Origin: Aporrectodea caliginosa
Taxonomy: Eukaryota > Annelida > Clitellata > Crassiclitellata > Lumbricidae
Length of the DNA stretch: 64,000 nucleotides
Direction: 5' to 3'
Assembly: GCA_020284085.1 (NCBI GenBank)
Contig: JACEVL010000833.1
Coordinates: 227,001-291,000 of the forward strand
Shown here: positions 63,206 to 64,000 of the stretch, piece after piece
Layout of the letters: each line of letters starts with the position of its first letter
Position numbering within the stretch: the first letter of the stretch is position 1
Position numbers and translations under genes: made by a program
Notes under the pieces: generated by a model
What the model saw: only the letters and a program-made list of their open reading frames with translations
What the model was told of the DNA's origin: nothing
Database searches by the model: none

Positions 63206-63509
63206 CAGTAATTAACAGTTATGATGTATAAAATTGAGTTTTACCGATTCATGAATGGCAATCGGTAAACGTGTAGCTATTATTTTTTAATCAAAATTTG
63301 GTTCTTTTCATTGTAACATTTGTTAACATTTCTTCAGAAATGTTTGTAAGCCTAAAAGAATTCTTCTAATGGTACCGGTCAGCATTTCATCAGTGAGAGG
63401 AGCTTCTCTTCATTACTTCAACTAAAAACATGGTTGAGATACCAAATGGGTCAGGAAAGGTTGACCGGTTTAGCCCTTCTGAACGCACATTGAGAAATTT
63501 AAGTAGATG

Positions 63510-63531
63510 CGGAGAGAGAGAGAGAGAGATT
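63510..63531. repeat. GA microsatellite
   Basis: About ten GA units, within the hAT element. Confidence 0.8.
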
Positions 63532-64000
63532 GATCACTTTGCGAAGATTGGAAACAGAAGATTGGAATTTGTTTTGCAACATGTTATTAAGTTAAAAAAC
63601 TATTAATTTGATCAGTCATTTTAATTATAATTCCTTTGGCATTGCAAACAATTTAGGATTAAATGGTGAATAAAAATCAACTATTAATTCTTCAAACAAT
63701 AATTATTGTCGCAAGGATCCATAATAGCCTACTTGATAGGTAGTGCATTAACTTTTGCAGTTGGCTTAAATTTGCAAAATTCTTGGAATTAAATTTTTTC
63801 AAATTTTATTGCGCTTTATATAATATTAATAAGTCGCTCATGGGAGCCCACAGAAATCGCCCCCCGTACAGGAAAAGTCTAGATCCGCCCCTGGTATTAT
63901 CATCAAGTACTTGTTGTTGCATACCAAGTAGGCCTACTTGAGCTTTTATGATTGTGCTGGAATTAGGCCTATTCTAACTGCATGCTGCATAAATTCCAAA

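Larger units (their letters stand above)
61635..63893. mobile_element. hAT-type element, 2.26 kb, perfect 8-bp target duplication, with nested insertions
   Basis: The left end is CAGTGGCGGATCCAGAGGG and the right end read inward CAGGGGCGGATCTAGAC. It is flanked by GTATTATC at 61627-61634 and 63894-63901. A block of cgatcgcccccc near each end is part of the inverted arms. No transposase was recognised. A smaller MITE and a LINE fragment are inserted inside. Its insertion point lies in the right target duplication of SINE-A copy 2. Confidence 0.88.

Overview
The window is animal nuclear DNA. It is AT-rich, made mostly of introns, and dense in tRNA-derived SINEs, LINE 3' ends, hAT-like inverted-repeat elements and microsatellites. 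There is no operon-like or prokaryotic feature. The abundance of GGCCTA palindromes, a single PLEKHG1/2/3-type RhoGEF gene and the retroposon mix suggest a marine invertebrate, possibly an echinoderm-like deuterostome. That assignment is inference and was not tested.

One host gene dominates. On the + strand a TATA-type promoter (about 8.21 kb) leads to 14 coding exons from 8657 to 48510. Every junction was checked for AG/GT ends and for codon phase, and the model reads through to a predicted protein of 1441 residues. It has a long Ser/Thr-rich N-terminus, a Dbl-homology (DH) domain (about 329-530), a PH domain (about 535-650), a basic linker spread over small exons, and a 699-residue last exon with a possible CxxC...CxxC metal-binding motif and a conserved-looking LARAY helix near residue 1265. 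Family knowledge makes it a guanine nucleotide exchange factor for Rho GTPases acting on the actin cytoskeleton. Intron 1 is about 22.6 kb.

Layout: 1-8.2 kb is intergenic, with a 1.4 kb hAT element, LINE and SINE fragments and a 31-bp minisatellite just upstream of the promoter. 8.7-31.3 kb is intron 1, with large TCTG, TA, GT and CTT arrays. 31.3-48.5 kb holds exons 2-14. 48.5-50 kb is the 3' UTR zone. 50-64 kb is repeat-dense intergenic DNA with several hAT-like elements, LINE 3' ends, an unrecognised ORF with a possible GPI-type C-terminus, and a nested transposon stack at the right edge.

The most unusual signal is that three boundaries of the RhoGEF gene (acceptor of exon 2, donor of exon 6, donor of exon 9) each sit in their own tandem array of about 50-57 bp units. 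The arrays are unrelated in sequence, and each copies the splice site itself. One copy after exon 6 has become a juxtaposed acceptor/donor resembling a zero-length recursive-splicing exon. A second result is the SINE/LINE pair: the commonest SINE here shares its 3' tail with a LINE fragment at 62.6-63.2 kb, and at least five inverted-repeat elements are bounded by perfect 8-bp target duplications.
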